62,452 nucleotides of DNA, from positions 1 to 62,452 of the forward strand of contig CASICJ010000009.1 of assembly GCA_949373085.1 (NCBI GenBank), in the 5' to 3' direction. This DNA comes from an uncultured Verrucomicrobiales bacterium (GTDB taxonomy: Bacteria; Verrucomicrobiota; Verrucomicrobiia; Verrucomicrobiales; Akkermansiaceae). Position numbers and translations under genes: made by a program. Of the stretch, positions 15,136 through 23,640 are shown one piece after another (within the stretch, counting starts at the first letter, position 1; every line of letters begins with the position of its first letter). Under the pieces are notes generated by a model that saw nothing but the letters and a program-made list of their open reading frames with translations, did not search any database and was not told where the DNA came from.

Positions 15136-18000
15136 ATGCTTTTCCGTAATCCACTTTTATTGGCAGGTCTGGTAGGTGTTCTAATCCCTGTGATTTTGCA
15201 CTTAATTCGTCGTCAGGCAGCGAAGCCTTATGATTGGGGTGCGATGCGCTTCCTCTTTGACACCGTGGCTGCTCGTCGTCGACGAATGGAGTGGGAGGAT
15301 TTTTTACTGATGATTGCCCGCTGCCTTTTGATTGCTTTAATTGCTTTGGCTGTTGCTAGGCCTTTCGTGCCACCCAACTCGGGAATTCCATGGTTATTTG
15401 TCCTGCCGCTCGGTTTGCTTGGTATTGCGACTTTTGGTGGTTCTTTTGTTCTCTCCTCGATCAGGTGGCGATGGACCATGTGTGTGTTGGCTATTCTTAT
15501 GTTGTTGGGGGCAGGCTTTTTAATCTGGAAGGAAAAAAAATTAAACCTGGAGCGATTTCAAACTAGCGAACGCCGTGACGTAGCGATTGTGATTGATGGG
15601 TCGACTTCAATGCTACTACGCCAGAATGGGCAGACGGCATTCGAGCGGTCGGTTGAGGAAGCTCGGGATTTTGTAAATGGTGCCCCGAAGGGAACGGCTT
15701 TTTCAATCGTTCTCGGTGGACCCGCTCCCGAACTGAAGACTGGAACTCCTCTTACCCATCGGGCAGACGTTTTGGAAATTTTAGAACAACTTGAGCCGGT
15801 AGGAGGTCCTTTTCGTGCGCACGATGCCCTAGGTGTGGCAACGCTTTCGCTCGCCGAGGGTAGAGGGAGTAGTAAGGATCTCATCGTTTTTACTGATCTG
15901 CAACGTATCGGTTGGCAGTTTGATAGTACCACTTCATGGGCTAACCTTGGAGACGCTTGGGAGGGTTTGCCCGACGGGGCGAAGCCTCGTCTTTTGCTTC
16001 GGTCGTTCGCGGCTCCTGAGAAAATACGTAATGTTTCGGTCGCTGGGATCGAGCTTTCTCGTGATGTTGTTGGAACTGATCGTGAATTGGTGATTCGGAT
16101 CTCGATTGAGAACACTGGAACTGAGGTCGTCACGCCTGGCTTGATGAGAGTCATGGTAGGTGAGGAAGAACTAGAGCCTAAAGGACTCGGTCAAATGGCC
16201 CCTGGCGAGAGCTCTATTCTCGATTATCGCTATCAATTTTCAAAAACTGGACCCCAAGTTATCAAGGTGAATCTCGACGGGAATGATGATCTATCCGGTG
16301 ACGATGTTGCCGAAAAAGCCGTATGGGTTAAGAAAACGCTGCCTGTTCTCATTGTTGAAGGGAATGCTGGAGCTTCCTTTTTTCAGCGTGCTGGTGGTTA
16401 CCTTTCACTGGCGCTCGCGCCAGTGAAAGGGAAAGGAGAAACATTTGTCGATCCTCGGGTTATAGATGCAGCGGCACTGACTCGTGAGGAAATTGACAAT
16501 GACGCAGTGATTGTTCTGGCAGATGTGACCCGACTTCCGGCATCGGTGGCGACTCGGATAGCAGACTTTGTTATTAATGGTGGTGGTCTGTGGGTAGTCG
16601 CTGGCCCAAGGTCAGATCCAAATTATTACAATTCGTGGAGGGGAGGTGATGGGAAGGTGATGCCCCTGAAAATTGGAGAAATGAGGCTGCCAGAAAAGGG
16701 GGTGCGGGCTGCTCCTGGGACTTTTGATCACCCGGTTCTACGCCTTTTTAAAGATGAAGTGGGTCAGGATTTAGGCGAAGCGGTTTTTGAAGGATATCGA
16801 ACTTCATCAGATCTTGTAGATGGTGCGATTGCTGCAGCGCGATACAGTGATGGGGAGATTTTTTTGGCAACCCAAAATTATGGGGATGGTCGTGTAGTTG
16901 TGACTTCGACTGCGCTCGACGCGCGGATGGGGAGTTTGCCAGCACGTCCGAGTTTCGTTCCTTTTGTTCACGAGATGACCAACTGGTTGGCTGGTGGGCA
17001 GACTGTGGACTTAAATGTAAGGGCTAGTTGGGGCCCGGCTCTTTCTCTTCCAGGAGGTGGCGGTTTGAAGGCGGAATATCGTTCGCTGGAAAATCGGGGT
17101 GAAAGCTTGAGTCGCATTGATCCCGCGATTGATTTCAATTGGGAAGGTCGCGCGCCTGAGAAGGGATTACCAGCCGATCGATTCGGGGTGACTTGGACTG
17201 GTTCGTTGATTCCACCAGCTTCTGGTGATTACGTTTTTGAGGTGACCGTCGATGATAAGTTTCAATTGAAACTCGATGATGAGATCGTCTATGAGGGCGA
17301 TGAAGCGGTGCAAGGGCGTAGTTCGAAAGTCGAACTACTGGCTGGTAAACCGGTTCTTTTCTCAGCGAGTTACGAAGAGGAGTGGGGAGGCGCGTGGGTC
17401 ACTCTCTCTTGGGAACGACCAGATGGCGTAAAGGAAGTGATTCCAGCTTCCGTCTTTATTCCGGTGAGTCAGGACGAGTCTCGTGTTGTTTTGGGCGATT
17501 CTTCTGCGAAGGACCCAATAGGAGGCGAGCGAAATGTTACAGCATCTCTTGGTCGGCGTGGTAAACTTTTGGAGGTTGATGGCTCGGCTATTCCCGGCGA
17601 ATACTTGGTGGAAATACCTGATGCGGTGCAAGATTTGATGTTGGGTGAAAAAGAGGTTCCTCTTGTGGTGGAGCGTGAGGGGGATGAAAGTCGGCTCGAA
17701 TTCTGGAATGATGATGATAGAGGGTTGATCAGGCGAGAGGTCAACCTGATTGAGGTTAGATCTATCAAAGATATCTTAGCCGCGTTACGCGGCGAAGGAT
17801 TCGGACAGGAGATCTGGAAGATCCTAGCAATAGCGGCGCTCATCCTATTCTTCCTTGAAGGGTGGTTGGCTCGATGGGTTTCGAAATCACGGGAAGCGGG
17901 AGAGGAAGTTAAAGTGGATTTCGAAAAGCGGGATGAGATTCCCGATTCGTTTTTAAAGTCGGCAGCTGAAGCTAAAGGAGCGAAAGGAGGAATGGCGTGA
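15136..18000 (+). CDS. BatA-like VWA membrane protein with an inserted PA14 domain
   Basis: Protein of 954 residues. The N-terminus is the BatA/aerotolerance type: a first membrane helix, then PYDWGAMRFLFDT and RRRRMEWEDFLLMIARCLL leading into a second helix. A VWA domain begins near residue 147 with DVAIVIDGSTSM, which has the MIDAS residues. A glutamine-amidotransferase-like region follows. Residues about 645-776 read as a PA14 domain: SGDYVFEVTVDDKFQL, then AGKPVLFSASYEEEWG and VTLSWERPDG. A final membrane helix is near 893-913, with a short acidic cytoplasmic tail. PA14 domains bind glycans or peptides outside the cell, so this protein may couple the MoxR system to an envelope ligand (inference). 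A 30-base palindrome lies in its coding sequence. Confidence 0.85.
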   Translation: MLFRNPLLLAGLVGVLIPVILHLIRRQAAKPYDWGAMRFLFDTVAARRRRMEWEDFLLMIARCLLIALIALAVARPFVPPNSGIPWLFVLPLGLLGIATFGGSFVLSSIRWRWTMCVLAILMLLGAGFLIWKEKKLNLERFQTSERRDVAIVIDGSTSMLLRQNGQTAFERSVEEARDFVNGAPKGTAFSIVLGGPAPELKTGTPLTHRADVLEILEQLEPVGGPFRAHDALGVATLSLAEGRGSSKDLIVFTDLQRIGWQFDSTTSWANLGDAWEGLPDGAKPRLLLRSFAAPEKIRNVSVAGIELSRDVVGTDRELVIRISIENTGTEVVTPGLMRVMVGEEELEPKGLGQMAPGESSILDYRYQFSKTGPQVIKVNLDGNDDLSGDDVAEKAVWVKKTLPVLIVEGNAGASFFQRAGGYLSLALAPVKGKGETFVDPRVIDAAALTREEIDNDAVIVLADVTRLPASVATRIADFVINGGGLWVVAGPRSDPNYYNSWRGGDGKVMPLKIGEMRLPEKGVRAAPGTFDHPVLRLFKDEVGQDLGEAVFEGYRTSSDLVDGAIAAARYSDGEIFLATQNYGDGRVVVTSTALDARMGSLPARPSFVPFVHEMTNWLAGGQTVDLNVRASWGPALSLPGGGGLKAEYRSLENRGESLSRIDPAIDFNWEGRAPEKGLPADRFGVTWTGSLIPPASGDYVFEVTVDDKFQLKLDDEIVYEGDEAVQGRSSKVELLAGKPVLFSASYEEEWGGAWVTLSWERPDGVKEVIPASVFIPVSQDESRVVLGDSSAKDPIGGERNVTASLGRRGKLLEVDGSAIPGEYLVEIPDAVQDLMLGEKEVPLVVEREGDESRLEFWNDDDRGLIRREVNLIEVRSIKDILAALRGEGFGQEIWKILAIAALILFFLEGWLARWVSKSREAGEEVKVDFEKRDEIPDSFLKSAAEAKGAKGGMA
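16401..16430. repeat. Perfect 14-bp inverted repeat with 2-base spacer inside the BatA-like gene
   Basis: The left arm cctttcactggcgc (16401-16414) is the exact reverse complement of gcgccagtgaaagg (16417-16430), separated by tc. It encodes LSLALAPVKG in the BatA-like protein between the VWA and PA14 regions. There is no T-tract, so it is not a normal terminator. It could fold in mRNA or extrude as a cruciform. Confidence 0.9.
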
Positions 18001-20366
18001 AGATGTTAATTCGTGCCATTGTAATTTTCTTGGTGCTTTGGGGGGGAGTTCTGCTTTTGGCTCGATGGCTAGAGATAAACCCGTTTTGGCCGGCCTGGGT
18101 AATTCCTTTAATTGGTGCTGTTGGTGCTGAATTAATTTTCTGGAGCTATCGATACGAGCGTAATGCGGTTAGTCCCCAAAGAGGTCGTTTTTTGATAGGT
18201 CTTCGCTTGGCTGAGCTTGGCTTGCTTTTGTGGATCTTGCTACAGCCGGTCTGGAGCCGATATGTGGAGCGGGAGATTGAGCGTGAAGTTATTGTGATGG
18301 TTGATGATTCGGCCTCCATGGATTTGGTGGATGACGGTCAAGACAAGTCACGACTGGAGCTCGCTCGCGAAAAGCTTGAGGATAGTGGATTGCTCGATGA
18401 ACTTGATGGGAAAGTTGCGGTTCGGGAGGTGCGAGCGGCACGGAGCGCTCTAGATGATGATGATGATGGTGAAGTCGAGGGCTGGGATCAGGCCACCGAT
18501 TTGGCGGGAGGTTTAGAGGCAGTTCTAGATCAAGTCTCGCCCGACCAATTGGCTGGCGTGGTATTGCTCAGTGATGGTCGTCATAATCGGCAAGGAAGCG
18601 TCGAGGATGTTTCTCGCCGATTTGGGATTCTTGATGCGCCCATTGCCGTGATTCCATCAGGTAGCGAAATTCCACCTAAGGATGCTGCCATTATTTCAGT
18701 TCGCTCCCCGGATTCTGTTTATCTCGGCGATCGAATCCGAGTTTCTGCCCTTTTGAAGTTCGATGGATTTCGTGGTAAGAAAGCCAAGCTTCAATTATTT
18801 GCGGGTGACAAGGAACTTGAAACGAAAGAAGTTTCTATCCCCCTGGATAATTATCGAGAAGAGGTAAAGTTTCGTCATGCGCCTGAAGAAGGAGGAGTTG
18901 GAGAATATCGTATGATTTTGAGCGATCTGGTAGACGAAACCTTCGAAAATAATAACGAATGGGAATTTCAGACGGTAGTTAGTGATGCCCGAACGAATGT
19001 CCTCTTAATCGACAATCATCCCCGTTGGGAGTTCCGCTACCTGCGAAATCTCTTCTATGGGCGCGATCAATCGATTCACCTTCAGTCGGTGTTACTCGAG
19101 CCTGATCGAATTTCGGGACACACTCCGCCGAAGGTTGTGGCATCGGCAAGTCGTCCTTTTGGAGAAGCAAATGCAACGCACTTGCCTGAAGTGGAGGAAG
19201 AGTGGCGAAAATTTGATGTTATTATTATCGGTGATATTGGGCCCGATACTTTAAGCAATCAGCAGTGGAGAATTTTAGAGGGTTGCGTTAAAGAAAGGGC
19301 TGCCCTTTTAGTTTTGGTGGCCGGACCAGAATATATGCCACATTCTTTCCAGTCAGAAGTCGCCCGCGAACTCATTCCGGTTGAGTATGAGGCTTCACGT
19401 AGAAATTTTTATGGAAGTGATGAAGAGTTCCGTTTCTCTCTTACTAATATTGGTCGTAATCACCCCATCACAGCGCAGGTCGAAGGCCAGATGACTAATG
19501 AACGTCTGTGGGAACAGTTTCCAGTAATCCGATGGAGACACGCGGTGGAGGGTTTGCGACCAGGTTCTGAGGTATTGCTTTATGCGGAATCCACTGGCAA
19601 AAAAAAACGTGAGGTCGATTCATCTTCTAGTCTTGATGCAGCACTGTCTGATGTGGCTCGCCGCCGTGAGCTGGAGGCTGAGAATGCTCTTTTGGTGACG
19701 CGCCAAATAGGTTTCGGTAAGGTGGCGATGTTGCTAGCAGATCGGACTTGGCGTCTCCGCGAAGGTGTTGGAGACATCTATCACCACCGTTTTTGGGGGC
19801 AGCTGGTTCGGTGGGGAGCCGGCCCCAATTTACGCGCTGGTGATGAAAGAATAAGGCTTGGAACAGACCAATTGACTTACACTGGTGATGATCGAGTCCA
19901 GATCATGACACGATTGCGAGATGGTGAGTTGAATCCAATCGTGGACAAAAACCTAATCGCGAAGGTTACTCATGAATCAGGTGAAGTGACACAAGTGCCA
20001 TTGAAATATCGTAAGGATTCCAACGGAATCCATGAAAGTCTTGCGGGGCCTTTTCGGAAGTCAGGGGCTTATGAGGTCCAAGTTCGTGACGAAGTAATCA
20101 CGAGCTTCCGTGTGGTTGGTGCTCGGAGTGCAGTCGAACTTTCTGAGACAACTCTCAACCAACCGCTTCTTAATTCCGTAGCGAAGATGTCAGGTGGGCG
20201 CGTCTTTAAAGGCGAAAGTGCTCTTGCTGATCTTTTCTTAAAAGGTGACGAGACACGGACCGAACTCCGGGAGACCTCCCTGTGGGATATTTGGCCTGTG
20301 TTTCTTTTGTTGGCAGCTCTTCTGACTACAGAATGGGTGATCCGTCGACGCGGTGGACTGAGCTAA
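17997..20366 (+). CDS. VWA-domain membrane protein with amidotransferase-like region
   Basis: Protein of 789 residues, GTG start overlapping the previous stop by 4 bases. Two or three N-terminal membrane helices (about 5-90) are followed by a VWA-like segment VIVMVDDSASMDLVDD near residue 98 with an intact DxSxS site. A region near 325 reads NVLLIDNHPRWEFRYLRN, the strand-helix pattern common in the glutamine amidotransferase-like domain of these operon members. A last helix is at the C-terminus (WPVFLLLAALLTTEWVIRRR). It is the terminal gene of the MoxR operon and resembles proteins common in Planctomycetes and Verrucomicrobia. It likely forms an envelope complex with the BatA-like protein. 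The next 269 bases hold no gene I can recognise. Confidence 0.8.
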   Translation: MKMLIRAIVIFLVLWGGVLLLARWLEINPFWPAWVIPLIGAVGAELIFWSYRYERNAVSPQRGRFLIGLRLAELGLLLWILLQPVWSRYVEREIEREVIVMVDDSASMDLVDDGQDKSRLELAREKLEDSGLLDELDGKVAVREVRAARSALDDDDDGEVEGWDQATDLAGGLEAVLDQVSPDQLAGVVLLSDGRHNRQGSVEDVSRRFGILDAPIAVIPSGSEIPPKDAAIISVRSPDSVYLGDRIRVSALLKFDGFRGKKAKLQLFAGDKELETKEVSIPLDNYREEVKFRHAPEEGGVGEYRMILSDLVDETFENNNEWEFQTVVSDARTNVLLIDNHPRWEFRYLRNLFYGRDQSIHLQSVLLEPDRISGHTPPKVVASASRPFGEANATHLPEVEEEWRKFDVIIIGDIGPDTLSNQQWRILEGCVKERAALLVLVAGPEYMPHSFQSEVARELIPVEYEASRRNFYGSDEEFRFSLTNIGRNHPITAQVEGQMTNERLWEQFPVIRWRHAVEGLRPGSEVLLYAESTGKKKREVDSSSSLDAALSDVARRRELEAENALLVTRQIGFGKVAMLLADRTWRLREGVGDIYHHRFWGQLVRWGAGPNLRAGDERIRLGTDQLTYTGDDRVQIMTRLRDGELNPIVDKNLIAKVTHESGEVTQVPLKYRKDSNGIHESLAGPFRKSGAYEVQVRDEVITSFRVVGARSAVELSETTLNQPLLNSVAKMSGGRVFKGESALADLFLKGDETRTELRETSLWDIWPVFLLLAALLTTEWVIRRRGGLS

Positions 20367-20635
20367 GCTCTATGATGGACGTTTACAGGAGTAATCGATG
20401 CCTTGGCTAACGGTAGGATGGCTCAGCGATTGTAAAAGGGTTTTGAAATATCTGATCTACAAGGTTTCCCGTATTATCTTTGTTGTCTAATGTTTGACTT
20501 GGGTTGTCGGAATTCACCCACAGCCGCAGGCGGGATTCAAAAAGCCTTTTCGAATAGTCCTCAGCTTATTTATTCTAGCACCGGGGCAAGTGTTGCTTGG
20601 TAAAGAATGAATGAGGGTGATATTCTTTCTGTCTG

Positions 20636-21448
20636 ATGATTCGGGCGCGAAAAAAGTTTACAATTTACGATTTAAGAAAGTTAAAGGGACAGCGCTGTCT
20701 AACCCATATTCATGTAAAGTCCCCGGAAGAGGCTGTTGCAGCGGAAATGGCGGGAGTTGACCTCATGAGTTGCAGCTTCGATTCGGTTGACTCCCAGGCT
20801 CAGCTTCCAAAATTAGTGGAGGCTGCGCCAAATAGTTTTTTTTCTTGTGCTACCCCGCATGGCTTGGCTTCTCAGGAGGATGCAATCCGGATAGGCTTCC
20901 AGGCACTTGAAATGGGAGCGAGCTCGGTTTATTGCTCTGCAAGTCCATGGATCATTGAAGCGATGGTAAGGGAGGGAATTCCCGTTGTCGGGCATCTTGG
21001 GCTTGTCCCCCGACATGTCACATGGACGAATTATCGGGCGATTGGGAAAACTGCGGAGGAGGCGAAAATTCTTTATAAAAAGATGAAGGAACTCGAATCT
21101 GCCGGTGCGTATGCCGCTGAAATTGAATGTGTTCCTCATCAACTGGCGAGTTGGTTATGTGGTGAAACGTCGATGCTACTCATGTCACTAGGTTCTGGTT
21201 CTGGTTGTGATACTCAGTTTTTGTTTTCGGACGATATTCTTGGCGATTATGACGAGAGGGTCCCGAGGCATGCGAAAGCATACCGGAATTTTTTAGAAGA
21301 GTTTCGTCGCTTGCAGGAAGAGCGAATTGCGGCCTTTAAGGAATATATCGCTGATGTGGGTAGCGGTTCCTTTCCTGACTCAAGTCATCTGATTGAGATG
21401 GATGAGAGTGAATTGAAGGTTCTAAAGGATTTAATAAAAGAATCTTAG
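20636..21448 (+). CDS. PanB-like (ketopantoate hydroxymethyltransferase fold) protein, active site not conserved
   Basis: Protein of 270 residues that aligns along its length with PanB: TIYDLRKLKGQRCLT at the start, EEAVAAEMAGVDLM, then GIPVVGHLGLVPRHV, GKTAEEAKIL and AAEIECVPHQLA. However, the magnesium and substrate residues of PanB are missing. VGDS is replaced by MSCSFDS, the second metal aspartate lies in a segment now reading SCATPHGLA, and the VKxEG lysine and glutamate are replaced by VYCSASP. The glycine-histidine GHLGL and the ECVP glutamate remain. It therefore probably does not make ketopantoate. The wider phosphoenolpyruvate mutase/isocitrate lyase superfamily could offer other chemistry. 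A role cannot be assigned. Confidence 0.7.
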   Translation: MIRARKKFTIYDLRKLKGQRCLTHIHVKSPEEAVAAEMAGVDLMSCSFDSVDSQAQLPKLVEAAPNSFFSCATPHGLASQEDAIRIGFQALEMGASSVYCSASPWIIEAMVREGIPVVGHLGLVPRHVTWTNYRAIGKTAEEAKILYKKMKELESAGAYAAEIECVPHQLASWLCGETSMLLMSLGSGSGCDTQFLFSDDILGDYDERVPRHAKAYRNFLEEFRRLQEERIAAFKEYIADVGSGSFPDSSHLIEMDESELKVLKDLIKES

Positions 21449-21537
21449 GTGATGAAGGATGGTGGCGTTGAGGCCGTGGTTATGATCCTTATTCTCCACA
21501 GTATAGAAGCCAAAGTCGTAGGGTCTTCGGTTGTGAA
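21431..21537 (-). pseudogene. Short relic of a DUF1501 protein C-terminus
   Basis: Reading the minus strand gives about 27 residues, RPYDFGFYTVENKDHNHG followed by LNATILHHL, then a stop at 21431-21433. This matches the C-terminal pattern of DUF1501 proteins (TDdfGyxxVenxvhvHDlhATiLHxlG) as I recall it. No start or upstream DUF1501 sequence is recognisable in the rest of the 288-base gap. It overlaps the end of the PanB-like gene on the other strand. DUF1501 genes normally accompany Planctomycetes-type cytochrome genes. The match is short and could be chance. Confidence 0.4.
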
Positions 21538-21735
21538 GTCAGCCTAAGCAAGCACTGGGGAAGCAAGGAGGGTAAGAACGAGAAACCGAGACGTATGTGG
21601 ATTGGCGAGAATTGTATGGGCGGGATTTCAATCAAAAAAGACTGATGATTAAAATCCGGTGTTAAAGTTACTAAATCTTCTAATTATGCTTGGTGTAGTG
21701 ATTTGTTTCCTTTTACCTGATTTCAGTTAGGTTTT

Positions 21736-22389
21736 ATGAAATGTCCACGCTGTGTACAAAAGATTCATTTAGAGGCATCCTCATGTCCTCATTGTGGTTT
21801 TGCGATGGTGCATGCAGACGCGGTTTTCGGGTCCCAAGATATCAAACTTAGAAAGTTTTCTGATGTAGCCGGAGTTTTTCGAATGAAGGATCGCGATCCG
21901 ATGAGGAAAGTCTTAGAAGATTTCGAAGCAAAATTTCCTCAGCTGTTTGTATCGGTCTACTTGGGCGCCTTTGACGATTTAAATAGTCTACGGCAGTACG
22001 GTTTTTGGATGCTAAATCGGACCCATTACGTCGATGTTGATCCTAGCCGCCCTAATTCAACTGGGGTTTTGATCCTCGTAGACGTAAATGCAAAAAGTGC
22101 ATCTATCACTTTTGGTTATGCTCTAATGCCCTACCTCGATGAGAAGTCGACTTTTGATGCTCTATCTGCTGGCCATCCCTTTTTTCTACAAGGGGATTAT
22201 TTGAAGGCTCTGAAAGCGGTAATCGAAAAGTTGGAAGTGTCTTTGACCAGAGGTTGGAAGCAGGTGAAAAAGAACCCTATTAAGGTTTTGGCCATGGGTG
22301 GACAGACTCTTAAGGGGGCTAGTTCTGGGCAGGAAGATGCAGGCACTTCCGAGCTATCCAGCGGAAAGGAAGGGGAGGTTGACGGATGA
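21736..22389 (+). CDS. Zinc-ribbon plus TPM-domain protein
   Basis: Protein of 217 residues. The N-terminus is a zinc ribbon CPRC-x9-CPHC. The rest resembles a TPM (TLP18.3/Psb32/MOLO-1) domain: SVYLGAFDDLNSLRQYGFW, then GVLILVDVNAKSASITFGYAL, where the VDVNAK...G pattern is the usual phosphatase-like core. No signal peptide or membrane helix is visible, so it is probably cytoplasmic. Its stop overlaps the start of the next gene (ATGA), and the next product also looks TPM-like but exported. The two probably act together; substrate unknown. Confidence 0.65.
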   Translation: MKCPRCVQKIHLEASSCPHCGFAMVHADAVFGSQDIKLRKFSDVAGVFRMKDRDPMRKVLEDFEAKFPQLFVSVYLGAFDDLNSLRQYGFWMLNRTHYVDVDPSRPNSTGVLILVDVNAKSASITFGYALMPYLDEKSTFDALSAGHPFFLQGDYLKALKAVIEKLEVSLTRGWKQVKKNPIKVLAMGGQTLKGASSGQEDAGTSELSSGKEGEVDG

Positions 22390-23462
22390 GCAGAGTGTTC
22401 GCATTTGTTGTAGCGAGTATGATTCACTTGGTTTGCGCTCAAACTTTACGGAAGGACTCTCTCGAAGTAATAGAGGGCTCCGATGGTCTTCCAGAGTGGA
22501 ATGATCAAGAGCTGGAGGCATTGGAGTCAGGAGAATATATTCCTGGCTCAAGTTTGATGGGGAAACTGGCGCGTGAGATACTCGATTCAGAAACTCAGGA
22601 AGTGATTGTCTTAGACCCGGAGATCCAAGGGCTCCCAGAGGAAGGGCTAAAGTCCTTGGAGTGGTCAAAGGCAATCGGAGAGGAATATTTTCCGGCTTAT
22701 TTTGGGGGAGGAGGAGCTGGCTATTTAGTCGATCCTCAGGAGCTTCTGGCGACGCAGGAATTCCAAGATCGGGAGATCTTTCTCAATCACCATGCGAGAG
22801 ATTTTATTATTGATTGCCATTTTTATCTCTTCGATGGCCTACAGGAGATTCCGAAAGAAGAGAGTCTGGAGGCCCTAGTGGAATCTCATTTCCAGGGAGA
22901 TAATCCATTAGCCGTCGTTTTTTATTTCATGGGAAATCCGAGGCGTTCCCAGCTTGTTTTTTCGAATAGGGTAGTAGATGTCGTGAGATTAGAGGAGCGG
23001 GAAAAGGTCCTTCGACTTGCGATTGAGGATGCTCTTGAAAAATCTGATCCAGCATCACAGCTGGATATTTTCTCGATTCAGCTTTCTATGGGTTTGGTGA
23101 GGCTTGAGGAAATCGTGACAAAGGAAGGTAGATCGCTTTTAAGGGGTGAAACCTTTGTGATGGAGGAAAAAAATAGGCCACTATCAAATCAGCCAAATCT
23201 CTGGGATAAATTGATCTCAAATCAATGGGTTTCGAATACTCTGATTGCACTTTCTGTCTTGCTTCCTTTTTGCTTACTTGGACTTCGGATACGTCGGATC
23301 TTAAATAGACGTAAAACTTACGTTTATCCGATTGCCGAGGGTTCGGGATTGTTGGACGCGCCCCATGGGGCTGGAGTGGGAGGGGTTCTTTCTTTTGTTT
23401 CGGCGACAGCATCGCCATCCAGTCAAAAACAAGACGTGCCCGATTATCTTCAAAAGATTTAA
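22386..23462 (+). CDS. Exported membrane-anchored TPM-like protein
   Basis: Protein of 358 residues with a likely signal peptide at 1-18 (ends LVCA). The mid part contains FLNHHARDFIIDCHFYLFDG and NPLAVVFYFMGNPRRSQLVF, which resemble the strand pattern of TPM domains. One strong membrane helix is near 280-300 (NTLIALSVLLPFCLLGL) followed by a basic RIRRILNRRK stop-transfer and a short Ser/Pro tail. It overlaps the zinc-ribbon TPM gene by 4 bases, so the pair is translationally coupled. TPM proteins are linked to photosystem repair in plants and to unknown envelope roles in bacteria. I cannot name a function. Confidence 0.6.
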   Translation: MSRVFAFVVASMIHLVCAQTLRKDSLEVIEGSDGLPEWNDQELEALESGEYIPGSSLMGKLAREILDSETQEVIVLDPEIQGLPEEGLKSLEWSKAIGEEYFPAYFGGGGAGYLVDPQELLATQEFQDREIFLNHHARDFIIDCHFYLFDGLQEIPKEESLEALVESHFQGDNPLAVVFYFMGNPRRSQLVFSNRVVDVVRLEEREKVLRLAIEDALEKSDPASQLDIFSIQLSMGLVRLEEIVTKEGRSLLRGETFVMEEKNRPLSNQPNLWDKLISNQWVSNTLIALSVLLPFCLLGLRIRRILNRRKTYVYPIAEGSGLLDAPHGAGVGGVLSFVSATASPSSQKQDVPDYLQKI

Positions 23463-23640
23463 GGATCTTTTTTTATAGTTTTGACGTTCTAGTGATCTTG
23501 ACTGCGGTTCGATTTATATGGACTCCGATTATGGGTTGATTCGATTTTCAGGAGTGGTTTTTCGTCACAATCTCTAGGGAGCTGATGTTTTTGAGTGTTA
23601 TCGGATTGGGGAACTGAGTAGAGTCGCTCTCGAACTCACT

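Noticed and set aside
20367..20635. Minus-strand open stretch of about 52 codons
   Set aside because: No start codon, no recognised similarity, low complexity of evidence.
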